Assembly (NCBI GenBank): GCA_002709755.1
Contig: PAQN01000048.1
Span: forward strand, 32,646 to 89,552
Length of the DNA stretch: 56,907 nt
Origin: Phycisphaerae bacterium
Lineage (GTDB): Bacteria; Planctomycetota; Phycisphaerae; Phycisphaerales; SM1A02
Direction of reading: 5' to 3'
Position numbers and translations under genes: made by a program. This document shows positions 17,142 through 26,063 of this stretch, piece after piece. Numbering within the stretch: position 1 is the first letter of the stretch; each line of letters opens with the position of its first letter. The notes under the pieces were generated by a model that saw only the letters and a list, made by a program, of their open reading frames with translations, was not told where the DNA came from and did no database searches.

Positions 17142-18629
17142 TCAGTGACCTGTTACTAGGGTATCGACGGACGCCAGGTGCAACATGAGTACCAGGGCAC
17201 GGTGAGATCCATTCTTGTCGGAGGAGTCGACAATGGCCCTGGTCGGGAGGGTCCCAAAATACTTGGCGTTGTTCTTGAAAAACAGCGCTTTCTGGCGACG
17301 ACGCCTGTATCGAAGCCAAAGAGAGGCCTTTGGTTTTCTGGGGGGGGTGCCATCATCGAAGGGGATGTCCTTGAATTCGGGATAGAGGCGATGGCATGCC
17401 TCGGTTTGGATGTCGTTCTGATGCGTCATTTCGACGGGAATCGAGCGCGCCCACGCGACAAGGTCGCGATCCATGAACGGAAGTTGAATTTTCGTTTGCT
17501 CTCGACAAATTCCGAAGGGATTCAGTGATATCGAACGCCGACCCCAGTTGTCGAAGGTGAAACTGGTAATGGGATTGGGCGCTTTCAGGTGCCGGTCAAG
17601 TTCCTTCCGAAGATCTGAAACGACCGTGTGCGTGTCGGCGATCGGAAAAGGCGCTTGAGCGATGATCCGATCCAGCCACACATCGGATGTGGACGCCGTC
17701 ATTTCGAAAAATTGCTTCGCCCATTGGAACATGTCGCCCCGACGGAAAAGGTCCATCATCCGTGGCGTGGCGGCGGAATTTCGTGTGAGACTCCCGGCAC
17801 CGAGACCGTCGTACCAGAAGGCGCCCCCGCTCAGGAGTTCCCGCCACAAAGGCATCAGCCAGACATGTTCGAGGGCCTCGTAGCCGCACGACACATGTCT
17901 CGCACGTTCAGTGGAAATCCAGTCGGCTTCATGATGTCCCACCGCCTGAAAGGGGGCCCCGAGCCGACGTGAGATTTGAGAGGCGATGTTGAGATCACTT
18001 GATTTTTCCGACCGAGGCGAGCCGAGCGAGAGAACACGTCTTGGGTGGCACCCATGTCGGCGAAGCTCCAGAAGCACCATGCGAGAGTCACGTCCACCGG
18101 AGAGTGGAAGATCGAAGGAGTCTTGATCAGGGAGTCGCCGCTTGACCGCGACCTGAAATCGCTCGGTCCAACCGTCAACGGCTTCCTTCATCGAACTTGG
18201 GGGTTCCAAATGCCCGAGACGGCTCGATTCGCTCTCGAACACTCCGTTCTTCCATGTCATCCGAGCGCCCGCGGGGACTCTGCGTATGCCTTGAAACAGT
18301 GTTCGATCACCAATCAGGAAACCCGCACGGCAGAAGAATCCCAACGCAACCGGATCCAGGTCACGCTGATCGAGTCGTGAAAGAATCGACAGGGGCGAGT
18401 CGGCCACGATGATCCGATCCGATGTCTGGTGAAAGTAAAGGGGAAGATATCCATGGAGATCGCTCTCGATCGAAAGCGTGCCATTCTCCCAGTCCCATCC
18501 ACCGAAGACACCGCATTCATCGCCGTCTTCGTCAAGAACGGAGTGTCCGAACCTGGCATGAGACGTTCCGGAAACACGAATGTCACCAGCGACAAATCTC
18601 AACTCAATCCAGGTGAATCGTTCATCCAT
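17142..18629 (-). CDS. Asparagine-synthase-like amidotransferase
   Basis: An ATP-dependent amidotransferase of the AsnB class, placed among polysaccharide genes where it may amidate a uronic acid or another carboxylate. The product is 495 aa. The C-terminal synthetase domain has the pyrophosphate loop SGGRDS (177-182). The N-terminal part resembles the glutaminase fold (LHGYLPLYFHQTSDRIIVADSP) but lacks the catalytic Cys right after the start Met (it begins MDERFTW), so glutamine hydrolysis is unlikely and free ammonia or adenylation alone may be used. Same direction as the second flippase upstream, 36 bases apart. The substrate is unknown. Confidence 0.8.
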   Translation of the reverse strand: MDERFTWIELRFVAGDIRVSGTSHARFGHSVLDEDGDECGVFGGWDWENGTLSIESDLHGYLPLYFHQTSDRIIVADSPLSILSRLDQRDLDPVALGFFCRAGFLIGDRTLFQGIRRVPAGARMTWKNGVFESESSRLGHLEPPSSMKEAVDGWTERFQVAVKRRLPDQDSFDLPLSGGRDSRMVLLELRRHGCHPRRVLSLGSPRSEKSSDLNIASQISRRLGAPFQAVGHHEADWISTERARHVSCGYEALEHVWLMPLWRELLSGGAFWYDGLGAGSLTRNSAATPRMMDLFRRGDMFQWAKQFFEMTASTSDVWLDRIIAQAPFPIADTHTVVSDLRKELDRHLKAPNPITSFTFDNWGRRSISLNPFGICREQTKIQLPFMDRDLVAWARSIPVEMTHQNDIQTEACHRLYPEFKDIPFDDGTPPRKPKASLWLRYRRRRQKALFFKNNAKYFGTLPTRAIVDSSDKNGSHRALVLMLHLASVDTLVTGH

Positions 18630-18665
18630 GTCGAAAAAAGCCTCAAAGTATCGCGGGTTCTCTTT

Positions 18666-20108
18666 TCAATGAAAACGCTTCCGTCTTCCGCGCGTGAAAA
18701 GGAGAGGAAAGGCGCCGATCAAGCATAGTGTCAATCCGATACTACCCGACCAAACAAGACGTTGAATCCCAATCGGTGAACATGCGAGGTCGACGAGGAG
18801 GAGCGTCAGATACAAGAGGAGTCCCGTCGCGAGAAACACGGCAGAGCTGCGCAGAAGTTCGAGACAGCTGGCTTTGACGATTCTGAGCGCGCAAGAGACC
18901 CCGACCAGCAACGCGCCAAGCAATCCGATCGCAAGAGCGAAACCAACACCGCAGGCTCCAAATCCAATGGCGAGCGGGATGCCGGATGCGTACACCAGAA
19001 TCACACGGACGAATTGCATGACCCTGTCGATTCCCGGTTTCCCCACACCCCAGAAGAGGGGACCGGTGATCGAAAGCACGGCGCTCAGAAAGCCGACCGC
19101 CGCGAGCACCGGCACGAGAGGCTGGTTGGTCACGTACTCGCTTCCCCAGACGAAGACCGGCAATGCATCACCGGACCAGGCGACGAGAATCGCGATGGGA
19201 AGCGTGCACAATCCGATGGAGGACCATGCAAGCAGCCACACTCGTCGCAACCTGACCGCGTCGTTCTGCATCTTGCTGTAAGCGGGTATCAGCACGGATC
19301 CTATGACCGAAAGCGAGAGAAAAACGGGGAGTTCGGCAAGCCGGTAGGTCAGGGCAAAGATTCCGAGGGACTCCATGGAGTCCAGGCGGCCGATGAGGAT
19401 CGCTGGAGCCTGACCGACCGCCATGATCAGGATGGGAATGCCGAATGCCCCGAGGGCATATCGGCGCAGATGACCGAAGATGGAGAAGTCAGGTCTTTGA
19501 AACGGGTTCATGGGCGCGATGATCCACGAACCCAACAAGGATGAGATGGAGAATGCGATCTTCCCGAAAACCAGAGCCCAGACAGACGGGGAATGGAACG
19601 CGATGGACAATGCCACACCGGCTCCAACGAAAGCGGCAGTGAGACCATTCAATGCGACGGGTCTGAATCGAAGATCCTTTTCCAGGACATGAACGGCAGG
19701 ACTCATGAAGGAAACGATCAATGGCTGAAATGCCATCACCATCATGAGAGATCGAATCTCCGTTCGTCCGAAGAATTCCGCGACAAGATTGGCCGTTGAA
19801 AGCAGGACCAGGCACAACAACAGCCCCCTGAGAACGTTGACCAGCAACACGGTTCTGAGAAGTCCGGGCTCTCGCCCCTTCTCGTTCTGAATGATGAACG
19901 GGCCGGTGGTGAGGAAGGTGCAGGTCTCGACCACGGCAATGGGAGCAAGCAATGCGGCGAACAGACCGAAATCGCCGGTGGTGAGGATTCTCGCGAGAAT
20001 GATGTTCACACCGAACCGAAGCAACCGCTCGCTGATGCGTCCGACTCCCTGCCAGGCGAAACTGGCCATCACACGTTGTCCGAAGGACCTTGACCCGACC
20101 GTGTTCAT
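18666..20108 (-). CDS. Polysaccharide flippase (MOP superfamily), copy 2
   Basis: A second lipid-linked oligosaccharide flippase, 480 aa, with repeated hydrophobic segments and an N-terminus (FAWQGVGRISERLLRFGVNIILARILTTGDFGLFAALLA) matching the Wzx/TuaB/AmsL type. It overlaps the upstream GT4 gene by four bases, so the two are translationally coupled. The presence of two flippases suggests two export routes or two different repeat units. Confidence 0.87.
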   Translation of the reverse strand: MNTVGSRSFGQRVMASFAWQGVGRISERLLRFGVNIILARILTTGDFGLFAALLAPIAVVETCTFLTTGPFIIQNEKGREPGLLRTVLLVNVLRGLLLCLVLLSTANLVAEFFGRTEIRSLMMVMAFQPLIVSFMSPAVHVLEKDLRFRPVALNGLTAAFVGAGVALSIAFHSPSVWALVFGKIAFSISSLLGSWIIAPMNPFQRPDFSIFGHLRRYALGAFGIPILIMAVGQAPAILIGRLDSMESLGIFALTYRLAELPVFLSLSVIGSVLIPAYSKMQNDAVRLRRVWLLAWSSIGLCTLPIAILVAWSGDALPVFVWGSEYVTNQPLVPVLAAVGFLSAVLSITGPLFWGVGKPGIDRVMQFVRVILVYASGIPLAIGFGACGVGFALAIGLLGALLVGVSCALRIVKASCLELLRSSAVFLATGLLLYLTLLLVDLACSPIGIQRLVWSGSIGLTLCLIGAFPLLFTRGRRKRFH

Positions 20109-21454
20109 TCGCGGGTGCTCCGGCTGGAGCGCTTGGTTTCAGTCAGCATCTTCATGAATTCGGAAAGCCGGCCGGCGATGGAGGAGCGCGTGAAGGGAGC
20201 CAGCATCGGCTGTCGCTGCTCAACAAGACTCATGTCCTCGGGAGAGCGATCGAGAAGAGTCGCGACTGATTCGATCCCAGCCGCCAGAGATCGAGGAGAG
20301 CAGGGGTCACAGACATAGACTCCCGGACATGATGAAACGAGATCCAGGCCGCTTCCCGGATGGAGAGCGGCGAGAATCGGCCGACCTGATGCGAGATACT
20401 CGTATGTCTTTCCGGGCGTGATCGGATCTCGAACACCATCGGCGAGTTTTCCACCGGGAAGAAAAAGAGCGGACGCACGCTCGATGTGATGTGTCATCCG
20501 ATCGTGTTCCACATATCCATGAAGTGTCGTCTGGGAATCGAAACCGCCGTCTCGCACGCAGGTCTCGAGACCGGAGTCGATGTGCCCGAAGAAATCGAAG
20601 TGAAGCCGGGAGGCGAGATCGGGTTTTTCATCGCGAAGCAACCGAGCGGCTTCAAACAGGTGATGCGGAGTTCGTCCGGTGCGATCGATGCTGCCTCTCG
20701 ATGCATGGCGCATGGCGGCCACCCGGGCACGCACACCTCGAGGAGAATGAAGTGATTCACAGTGAAACGTGCCACCGTGCATGATCCGAATGCTGGATGA
20801 ACGAGGAATCACGGAGTTTGAGAAATGACGGGGTTCGAATCCGTTCTCCAGAGCGATCATCTTCGGACGAAGATGGGTTCCAAAGACTTCCATGCATTGA
20901 GTGGCCGCCTCCGGAGTGTTCATCACGATCCCATCGGCGCGTTCGAGCATGTCACGCATCAGGGCTCGCTGCCGCCGTCTCACTGCACGTGACGACTGAA
21001 TCGGCCAGTAATCGAGAATCCATGGATCCCTCAGGTCGACGACAATGCTCGTCTCTGAATGACGGGGAATCATCTTCGGGATTTCCGACAGGATGAAAGG
21101 ACTCATGGTGAGCAAGAGAACATCGGGGTTCGTGGCGGCGACCTCGTGGACCACTCGACGGCATAACGGACCGATATGAGCCTTGATGTCACGCTCACCC
21201 GGAAATCCGGACTCATGAAATGGACCGTCGTCATCCACTCGAACCATAGAAATGGAACTGGGCAGCTCAGACAGGAGAGAGCGATCGAGGTGGTTCCATC
21301 GACCCCGTTGAATTGATTCCGAACGGGTGACGATCCGGCAATCCCAGCCAAGTTCCGGAAGATGTCGAGCAAATGATGCCGGGCGCTGTGAACCAGCTCC
21401 ACCATCCGGAGGGAAATACCATGCAGCGATGAGAACAGAGAGGTTTGACATCAT
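20105..21454 (-). CDS. Glycosyltransferase family 4 (GT-B fold)
   Basis: A cytoplasmic-face transferase that adds a sugar to a growing lipid-linked chain. The product is 449 aa. The N-terminus VLIAAWYFPPDGGAGSQR carries the glycine-rich loop of GT-B enzymes. The C-terminal donor site shows PGKTYEYLASGRPILAAL with the acidic residue of the EX7E-like motif. It is the first gene of a minus-strand unit with the flippase and the AsnB-like gene, divergent from the deacetylase over 144 bases. Donor and acceptor are unknown. Confidence 0.87.
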   Translation of the reverse strand: MMSNLSVLIAAWYFPPDGGAGSQRPASFARHLPELGWDCRIVTRSESIQRGRWNHLDRSLLSELPSSISMVRVDDDGPFHESGFPGERDIKAHIGPLCRRVVHEVAATNPDVLLLTMSPFILSEIPKMIPRHSETSIVVDLRDPWILDYWPIQSSRAVRRRQRALMRDMLERADGIVMNTPEAATQCMEVFGTHLRPKMIALENGFEPRHFSNSVIPRSSSIRIMHGGTFHCESLHSPRGVRARVAAMRHASRGSIDRTGRTPHHLFEAARLLRDEKPDLASRLHFDFFGHIDSGLETCVRDGGFDSQTTLHGYVEHDRMTHHIERASALFLPGGKLADGVRDPITPGKTYEYLASGRPILAALHPGSGLDLVSSCPGVYVCDPCSPRSLAAGIESVATLLDRSPEDMSLVEQRQPMLAPFTRSSIAGRLSEFMKMLTETKRSSRSTRE

Positions 21455-21598
21455 CTGATAAATCGGTCAAATCACGAAGCATCCGTGATCAGACCAGCAA
21501 ATAACCTCGATATGGAAGGGAAGTCGTTGAAACAATCATGGTCTGGCCGATATGCGGGATGTGATCCCGGTCGGATCCACGATTGAAAAGGTGACCGA
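21455..21598. promoter_or_regulatory. Divergent promoter region inside the polysaccharide locus
   Basis: This gap separates the minus-strand GT4-flippase-AsnB unit from the plus-strand deacetylase-ligase unit and must hold promoters for both. I see no convincing consensus boxes. AAAGGTG just before 21599 serves as ribosome binding site. Confidence 0.35.
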
Positions 21599-22426
21599 AT
21601 GATCGATTCAGATCTCATGCTTCTGTGCTTCATCTTCGTCATTGTCGGCCTGACCGTGGGGGCCTGGTTTGGACTGCCCGTCATCGTGAGATCCGTACAG
21701 AACCGAAGGATCGAGAGAATCTGCAGGGAACGGAAACTCATCGCCCTCACCTTTGACGACGGTCCCTGTCCGGGAATGACGGAGAAGGTCCTGGACCTGC
21801 TCGACGAGCTGCAAATCAAAGCCACTTTTTTCGTGATCGGAAACCTGGTTCGTGAAAACGATCCACTGCTCGATCGCATCCAGCGTGATGGGCACCACGT
21901 AGCCAGCCACACGCAGCATCATCTTGATTGCTGGAAAGTGGGTCCGATCAGGGGAGTCAGGGATTTTCTGGAAGGGGTGCGCACCCTCAGGGACCGAGAA
22001 CTCGCAATTCAGTGGTTCAGACCACCCAAGGGCAACGCCACTCTGGGAACCCTCTTGAGTTGCTGGTTACGTGGTTGCAAGATGATCTGGTGGACGCATG
22101 ATTCAGGCGACACCGGATTTGGATCCGGAAAGAGCGCAATGGGGCTTTCAGAAATCGTGCGAAAAGTGATTTTCGGGGGGAGGAGGGTGATTCCGGAAGA
22201 TGATGTACGACGCCCGGAGATGCGGGAGGATCTGCTCTGTTCGCTTGAAGTCATGGGTGGCGTGGTCCTGCTTCACGATGGCGAACGCCGACACGAAAGC
22301 TGCAAAGAACTCACTTTGGAGTGCACCCGTGACATCGTGAATCGAGCAAGGAGGAATGACTTTCAGTTCGTGACGCTCAAGGAATTAAAACAGGGCGAAG
22401 AACGCCTTTCGATGAACGGACCGTGA
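21599..22426 (+). CDS. Polysaccharide deacetylase family protein (CE4/NodB)
   Basis: A metal-dependent deacetylase that removes N- or O-acetyl groups from a polysaccharide. The product is 275 aa. An N-terminal hydrophobic segment (about 6-26) anchors it in the membrane. The NodB motifs are TFDDGP (51-56), the His-rich SHTQHH (103-108), FRPPKGN, the WTHDSGD segment, and VVLLHDGE near the C-terminus. The catalytic domain probably faces the periplasm. The start has AAAGGTG about six bases upstream. It overlaps the following ligase-like gene by four bases (GTGA). Confidence 0.88.
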   Translation: MIDSDLMLLCFIFVIVGLTVGAWFGLPVIVRSVQNRRIERICRERKLIALTFDDGPCPGMTEKVLDLLDELQIKATFFVIGNLVRENDPLLDRIQRDGHHVASHTQHHLDCWKVGPIRGVRDFLEGVRTLRDRELAIQWFRPPKGNATLGTLLSCWLRGCKMIWWTHDSGDTGFGSGKSAMGLSEIVRKVIFGGRRVIPEDDVRRPEMREDLLCSLEVMGGVVLLHDGERRHESCKELTLECTRDIVNRARRNDFQFVTLKELKQGEERLSMNGP

Positions 22427-23838
22427 TCGTGCAGCAACGAGCAGCAAAAGATTATGTGACGGCACTGCAGAATACCTATGGGTCTAATTTCATTCACCCG
22501 CTTGCCGGCTGTGTGTTCGTTGTGAGTTTCATCTGGTCGTTCTTCGCACCGAGGAGATATCTGCTGTGGCCGATCATCATGATCGCGTGCCTCATTTCAC
22601 CTGCGCAGAGATTCGCCGTTATGGGTCTTGATTTCCACTTCCTCAGAGCCATTTCATTTGTGATGCTGATAAGAGTCCTTGTGTTCAGGGACCTCAAGGA
22701 CGTCCGGTTCGGCAAGGCCGACGCCTTCGTCGTCGGCCTGATGCTCACCATCATTCTTTGCACACTCGTTCGAGCCGGGTTTAATCCGGCCCTGAGTGCA
22801 TGCGGAAAAATCATAGAACCGTTCTCACTGTATTTCGTAGGCAGAGCGCTTGTGCGAACACTGGATGATGTTCGGTACATGCTCGTGGGAGTCAGTCTCA
22901 TCGGAATTCCCGTGGCGATCTCATTCACGGTCGAACAATACACGAGATACAACTTTTTCTCGGTGTTCGGCGGGATTCCAGAAATGACAGTGATTCGAGA
23001 TGGAAAACTGCGATCGCAGGGTTCATTCGTACATCCGATCACCGCAGGTGTTTTCTGGGCGAGTTTCTCGCCCTTGTTCATCTCCCAGATACTCACGAAG
23101 CACAAGAGCTTTCTGATCCTGATCATCGGGTGGGTCGGCTTTGCCGTGTGCATTGTCTGCGCCCTGATGACAAACAGCAGCACATCTATTGCAGGGCTAC
23201 TGATCGGACTGGCTGGCTGGTGCTTCTACAGATTCAGAAACAACCTCAGAACGATATTCTGGTTCTGCGTGTTCGTGGGAGCGTTCCTTCACTTCGGCTC
23301 ACAGAGTGGACTTCATGGATTGATCTTCACACGAATATCCTTTGTCTCGGGTTCGACGGGATACCACAGGTACATGTTGTTCGAGGGGCTGCTGAACAAT
23401 GCTCAGAAATGGTTTCTGATGGGAACCAATGACAGGATGTTCAATCGATCATTCATTGACATCTGCAATCACTACGTTCTCGTTGCATTGGATGGTGGTA
23501 TCGTAGCTCTGACACTGCAGATCGCGATCATCATCATGGCATTCAAGGCAGTCGGAAGGGCGCTCAAGGCCTCTTCAGACCGTTCGGACTCGCTCTTGAT
23601 ATTCGGACTTGGAGTCGCCTTTCTCACCGCGATCGCATCCTTCACGGCTGTTTCAAGCATGGGAGAGGGGGTGATCCCCTTGTTTCTCTTTGCCGGAATC
23701 ATGATCACCCTGGGCGATCCGGCGATTGGTTTGAAGAATCTCGGAAGGTCCAAAAATGGCCAAAACGGGACATTTAAAACCGGTGGCCCGAGTTCAAATT
23801 CTGGAAAATCACCATTCACGGGCAGGGCGCAGGGTTGA
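22423..23838 (+). CDS. O-antigen ligase/polymerase-like membrane protein (Wzy/WaaL type)
   Basis: Probably polymerises the repeat units or ligates them to an acceptor on the outer face of the inner membrane. The product is 471 aa with about 10-12 hydrophobic segments. A large periplasmic loop lies around residues 290-330 (SGLHGLIFTRISFVSGSTGYHRY), where Wzy/WaaL-type proteins keep their conserved Arg and His. Sequence identity in this class is low, so the call rests on topology and on neighbours. GTG start overlapping the deacetylase stop. Confidence 0.75.
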   Translation: MIVQQRAAKDYVTALQNTYGSNFIHPLAGCVFVVSFIWSFFAPRRYLLWPIIMIACLISPAQRFAVMGLDFHFLRAISFVMLIRVLVFRDLKDVRFGKADAFVVGLMLTIILCTLVRAGFNPALSACGKIIEPFSLYFVGRALVRTLDDVRYMLVGVSLIGIPVAISFTVEQYTRYNFFSVFGGIPEMTVIRDGKLRSQGSFVHPITAGVFWASFSPLFISQILTKHKSFLILIIGWVGFAVCIVCALMTNSSTSIAGLLIGLAGWCFYRFRNNLRTIFWFCVFVGAFLHFGSQSGLHGLIFTRISFVSGSTGYHRYMLFEGLLNNAQKWFLMGTNDRMFNRSFIDICNHYVLVALDGGIVALTLQIAIIIMAFKAVGRALKASSDRSDSLLIFGLGVAFLTAIASFTAVSSMGEGVIPLFLFAGIMITLGDPAIGLKNLGRSKNGQNGTFKTGGPSSNSGKSPFTGRAQG

Positions 23839-23903
23839 GTCCGAATAATGGGTTCAAACCCTGATTCGAAAACCAGCTCATGACGCAGGTGGTCAATAAT
23901 AAG

Positions 23904-23922
23904 AGCCTCTCTAAGCCTCTCT
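23904..23922 (+). promoter_or_regulatory. Tandem 10-bp-spaced direct repeat upstream of the PEP-CTERM gene
   Basis: AGCCTCTCT occurs at 23904 and again at 23914, exactly one helical turn apart. The pair ends 23 bases before a TATATT (23946-23951) that may be a -10 box, so it would abut the -35 position. This is the usual place for a response-regulator dimer acting as activator. Regulation is inferred. Confidence 0.4.
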
Positions 23923-23976
23923 TAATGCTTTGACCATACTGGGTTTATATTTTCCAAAATTGAAAAAAAACTAAAG

Positions 23977-24002
23977 TTCGCCCGGTAAATACCAGGTGCG
24001 AA
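23977..24002 (+). other. Hairpin in the leader of the PEP-CTERM gene
   Basis: TTCGCCCGGTA pairs with TACCAGGTGCGAA through 11 pairs with two single-base bulges. A second, longer-range pairing (TGGC...GCCA enclosing CTCCA...TGGAG) follows at about 24004-24054. The leader from the putative -10 box to the start codon is about 170 bases, long for a bacterial mRNA, which suggests a cis-acting RNA or a stability element. It does not match the c-di-GMP-I consensus. Confidence 0.4.
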
Positions 24003-24124
24003 ATGGCTAAGATCGCCGCTCCAGTCGATTTGTGGTTGGAGATGCCAGAACTCGGATTACGAGATTTGGCAAGTCGATCAGGGGGCCGGCGCTTGAAAAA
24101 GCGAAATGAGGAATGAAGATCGCA

Positions 24125-24907
24125 ATGAAATACATGAACATGACACTGTCAGTCACTGCCATGCTCCTTGCAGCCGCTTTCGGTGGAAGCGCAAGCGCGG
24201 ACTCGACGAATGAAATCACGATGACGTTTGAGTCAATGCCCAGCTATGAGCTGACCTCACTGGGAATCGATCGAAGACACGACTGGGATCAGGTTGACGG
24301 GGTGAACTTCACCTCCAACACCATCAAGGCAGGTGAACGCGTCTGGATCAACCAGTACGGCCGTGAAATGACCACCTACTGCATCCAGGTCTTCGAAGGT
24401 GCGTCGGTTGGCGATACCGTCACCTTCACCCAGACAACGGACCTGACGACGGTTCCTGAAGCCCCACCGGCACCAGGACCGATGGCGGGCTTCCAGGTCA
24501 ACATGGTTCAGGATCTCTACTCCCGATTCATCGACCAGAAGACCGGCAAGATCGCCACTGGCACGACCCTTGATGCATTCGACTACTCGGTGGCATCATC
24601 GGCATTCCAACTCGTTCTTTGGGAACTCTTGCACGAAAACTTCGATGCCACGAATGCGGACGAAGCCGTCGGGCAGGTCTCAATGAGCACCGGAGCCTTC
24701 CAGGCTGAAAATGATGCGAGCGAGGCGACTTCGGCCATCATCGCCGAACTCGGGCAGGATGGCTGGGGATCGATCGGCGACGCGCTTGTCGGACTGAGCA
24801 ACCCCACGATGCAGGACCAGCTGACCGTGGTTCCCCTGCCGACACCACTCCTCCTTGCGGGGATCGGCCTCATTGGCGCTGGCATCGTCCGACGCCGAAT
24901 GAAGTGA
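24125..24907 (+). CDS. PEP-CTERM-like exosortase substrate, secreted
   Basis: A secreted protein of about 260 aa of unknown role. It has a signal peptide (LSVTAMLLAAAFGGSASA), a single-domain body without recognised motif, and a C-terminal sorting signal: VPLPTP, a hydrophobic helix (LLLAGIGLIGAGIV) and a basic RRRMK tail. This is the tripartite PEP-CTERM arrangement. The ATG at 24125 is preferred because GAAG lies six bases upstream; the ATG at 24113 directly abuts GAGGA and is the alternative. It lies inside the EPS/exosortase locus, about 2.3 kb before the exosortase gene, and has its own leader and terminator, so it is probably strongly and separately expressed. Confidence 0.85.
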   Translation: MKYMNMTLSVTAMLLAAAFGGSASADSTNEITMTFESMPSYELTSLGIDRRHDWDQVDGVNFTSNTIKAGERVWINQYGREMTTYCIQVFEGASVGDTVTFTQTTDLTTVPEAPPAPGPMAGFQVNMVQDLYSRFIDQKTGKIATGTTLDAFDYSVASSAFQLVLWELLHENFDATNADEAVGQVSMSTGAFQAENDASEATSAIIAELGQDGWGSIGDALVGLSNPTMQDQLTVVPLPTPLLLAGIGLIGAGIVRRRMK

Positions 24908-24943
24908 TCCTAACCGCTCCAGATCACTCAATTGGACCAACGA

Positions 24944-24970
24944 AAAACCACCCGATATTCGGGTGGTTTT
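24944..24970 (+). terminator. Rho-independent terminator after the PEP-CTERM gene
   Basis: A perfect 12-bp stem with a three-base loop (TAT) ends in TTTT and sits 37 bases after the stop. It separates the PEP-CTERM gene from the Alg14-like gene. Confidence 0.88.
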
Positions 24971-25074
24971 CTCATTCCTGAGGCAAAAAAACCGATAAGT
25001 GAAAGACGAGTTCTCGAGAGTCAGGTTGTCGTTTCGTTGATGATTTCCAGCAAGAGAACCAGGAGCTGGCCAAG

Positions 25075-25590
25075 ATGCGAACCCCGAAGAAGACACGATT
25101 GCTGGCCGTCAGCTCGGGGGGTGGACACTGGGTTCAATTGCAGAGAATGAGCGAGGCGTTCGAGGGGTGTGACGTCAGCTGGGTCACGGTCCGTGAGGGG
25201 TACAGGGTAGATCTCAAGAACCAATCGGATCGATTCTTCGTGATTCCCGATGCCACGCGCTGGAACAAGGTCGGTCTTGTATTCCTCCTGTTCAGGGTCA
25301 TACTGGTCGTCATTCGAGTCAGACCCCATGCAATCGTCACGACCGGGGCCGCACCCGGACTTCTTGCCTTGATGGTCGGAAAAATGCTGGGATGCAGAAC
25401 CTGCTGGATTGACTCGATCGCGAACATGGAAGAGATGTCTCTTTCAGGACGGAAAGCCAGGAGATGGGCGTCTCTGTGGCTGACGCAGTGGTCGCATCTC
25501 AGCACGGAAGAGGGACCGGAATACCATGGATCGGTGCTCCAGAATTTCTGTGTGGAGGACGCCGGCGAGCAAGGAGGATGTGAAGCATGA
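25075..25590 (+). CDS. Alg14/PssD-like glycosyltransferase subunit
   Basis: The membrane-anchoring, acceptor-binding half of a two-subunit GT28-type glycosyltransferase. The product is 171 aa. The N-terminal SSGGGHWVQL (about 13-22) is the glycine loop of the Alg14/PssD family. A hydrophobic segment (VFLLFRVILVVIRV) near residue 70 and VTTGAAPGLLAL follow. AGGAG lies about ten bases before the start. The stop overlaps the start of the Alg13-like gene by four bases, matching the usual gene pair. Confidence 0.87.
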   Translation: MRTPKKTRLLAVSSGGGHWVQLQRMSEAFEGCDVSWVTVREGYRVDLKNQSDRFFVIPDATRWNKVGLVFLLFRVILVVIRVRPHAIVTTGAAPGLLALMVGKMLGCRTCWIDSIANMEEMSLSGRKARRWASLWLTQWSHLSTEEGPEYHGSVLQNFCVEDAGEQGGCEA

Positions 25591-26063
25591 TTCTTGTCAC
25601 CGTGGGAATGCAGGTCCCATTCGACAGACTCTGCAAGGCCGTCGATGATTGGGCAGGACGTCGCGGCAGAGATGATGTCTTCATTCAGACCGGAGAGACC
25701 GAATGGATCCCGAGCCACTCGGAGTACACCAGGATGATCCGCCCCGACGAATTTCGAAAACTGATGGAGCAAGCGCAACTGCTCGTCATGCACGTCGGAG
25801 TGGGAAGCATCGTGACGGCGAGTGAATACGGCACCCCGATGCTCCTGATGCCACGAAGGGAAAGTCTTCATGAAACGCGAAATGATCACCAATACCACGC
25901 GGCATTGAGAATGCGGAACACAGAAGGCATGAGCATCGCACTTGACGAAGATGATGTCCCGCGAATGCTTGATGAAATCGACTGGAAGAAGAAGCCGGAA
26001 GTTGATTTCGGATCAGCATCGCCGGAATTGATCGACAGAGTTTCTCGGTTTCTCGAGAAGTGA
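25587..26063 (+). CDS. Alg13/PssE-like glycosyltransferase subunit
   Basis: The catalytic, donor-binding half of the split GT28 enzyme. The product is 158 aa, with VTVGMQVPFDRL at the N-terminus and the donor-site block HVGVGSIVTASEYGTPMLLMPR (about 69-90, described by position; key residues are His69, the Gly pair and Glu at the EYG) and HETRNDHQ. It works with the preceding Alg14-like protein, which would recruit it to the membrane. AAGGAGG lies nine bases upstream. Confidence 0.87.
   Translation: MILVTVGMQVPFDRLCKAVDDWAGRRGRDDVFIQTGETEWIPSHSEYTRMIRPDEFRKLMEQAQLLVMHVGVGSIVTASEYGTPMLLMPRRESLHETRNDHQYHAALRMRNTEGMSIALDEDDVPRMLDEIDWKKKPEVDFGSASPELIDRVSRFLEK

Noticed and set aside
23839-23976. 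Sigma-54 promoter for the PEP-CTERM gene
   Set aside because: Some PEP-CTERM genes elsewhere use -24/-12 promoters, but no TGGCAC-N5-TTGC match is present here.
23952-24124. c-di-GMP riboswitch before the PEP-CTERM gene
   Set aside because: The leader is structured but lacks the conserved GEMM elements (such as the GCAAAGCC-type segment and tetraloop receptor).
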